From Saprospiraceae bacterium (GTDB taxonomy: Bacteria; Bacteroidota; Bacteroidia; Chitinophagales; Saprospiraceae), in the NCBI GenBank assembly GCA_016715105.1, contig JADKBO010000006.1, positions 248,001 through 312,000 on the forward strand: 64,000 nt of DNA, read 5' to 3'. A program made the position numbers and the translations under genes. Below the pieces are notes generated by a model. The model saw only the letters and a program-made list of their open reading frames with translations, did not search any database and was not told where the DNA came from. Shown here piece by piece: positions 63,643-64,000 of this stretch. Numbering within the stretch: position 1 is the stretch's first letter; each line of letters begins with the position of its first letter.

Positions 63643-63861
63643 ACACCTAAATAGTTACTTTTTTTATTGATAATGATATTCGGGGAGCAAAATACTAAAA
63701 GGTATTAAAAGATAAAATTAAATAATAGGAATTTATTGAAATTATTTTCTCTTTCGTTTCCTTTCTTTTATATTTGTTTTGTAATTTTAAAAAAAAGCAT
63801 ACAATAATTAACTTTATGTTTTCTAAAAGCCATTTTCCATTAATCACTTAATCGTAAGATT
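63643..63861. other. Divergent intergenic region at the end of the locus
   Basis: About 220 nt with the shared box at 63751-63772. It lies between the divergent propeller gene and the partial lipoprotein gene and may control both. Confidence 0.5.
63751..63772 (-). promoter_or_regulatory. Shared PUL promoter box upstream of the propeller/heparinase unit
   Basis: On the minus strand this reads TATAAAAGAAAGGAAAC then GAAAG. It differs from the amidohydrolase box at three positions. The TAA(C/G)TTTC element is not clearly present here; TAATTTCA occurs 6 nt later instead. Confidence 0.55.
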
Positions 63862-64000
63862 TTGAAACTGTATTTCCCATCACTTTTCATTTTGTTGATT
63901 TTCTTTATTGCTTGCGATTCAACTTCGAAGAAAAAGTCTAATATATCGGATCAAAAAGATGAACATTATTACCAAATTGATCGCTCGGTCTATTTTGATA
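63862..64000 (+). CDS. Partial lipoprotein gene at the window edge
   Basis: The frame opens with TTG at 63862, with an in-frame stop 21 nt upstream at 63841, and runs off the end of the window. It encodes a typical lipoprotein signal peptide: LYFPSLFILLIFFIACDS, then a polar lysine-rich stretch. About 46 residues are visible; the family cannot be told. It diverges from the locus and shares its upstream region. Confidence 0.7.
   Translation, partial: MKLYFPSLFILLIFFIACDSTSKKKSNISDQKDEHYYQIDRSVYFD

Overview
The window is a stretch of chromosome from a Bacteroidota bacterium. The evidence is a SusC/SusD pair, a fused SecDF, a PorE-like T9SS protein, FAS1 and M56/BlaI families, and recurrent core promoters of the TAnnTTTG type. 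The AT-rich housekeeping genes and the many short intergenic tandem arrays suggest a Saprospiria- or Chitinophaga-like lineage, but the sequence alone does not fix the genus. No tRNA, rRNA, CRISPR array, prophage or transposase gene was recognised.

Left part (1-13.4 kb): an MBL-fold hydrolase, RNase HII (frameshifted), a ClC channel, a small lipoprotein, glycine dehydrogenase GcvP, SecDF (two compensating frameshifts), a PorE-like OmpA/TPR/PD40 lipoprotein, fluoride channel CrcB and a WecA/TagO-type phosphotransferase. Middle part (13.9-33.9 kb): a FAS1 protein, an AraC regulator with an FGGY kinase, the envelope genes uppS-bamA-ompH, an NlpC/P60 lipoprotein, hemL with a two-component system, aroC, cytochrome bd oxidase, a BlaI/BlaR1-like pair behind two palindromic operators, and purA. 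From 33.9 to 46.2 kb the genes are separated by repeat-rich intergenic DNA: a roughly 0.8 kb tandem repeat, RimK with an AstE-like hydrolase and PBP4, a metal-uptake-like TonB receptor/PepSY cluster, and a glycosyltransferase with a heptose-phosphate-type kinase.

Right part (46.2-63.6 kb): a polysaccharide utilisation locus, all on the minus strand. It has three likely transcription units: susC-susD; amidohydrolase, Asp-box propeller lipoprotein, EamA transporter, SGNH esterase; and propeller lipoprotein, heparinase II/III-like lyase, DUF4832 protein. The locus has no recognisable endo-glycoside hydrolase. A lyase plus an esterase points to an acidic, acylated glycan, but the substrate cannot be read from sequence. 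All three units are preceded by a closely similar 22-23 nt purine-rich box (51152-51174, 57153-57174, 63751-63772). In two of them a TAA(C/G)TTTCAAA element follows at 15-16 nt, which suggests one shared regulator or an alternative sigma factor.

Three points deserve a second look. First, the shared box before the locus. Second, a family of intergenic arrays whose unit is 7 or 8 nt with a constant core and variable remainder, each array using a different word. Third, seven single-base indels, each placed in a homopolymer run, that break four conserved genes; correcting them gives full-length proteins, so they look more like sequence errors than pseudogenes.
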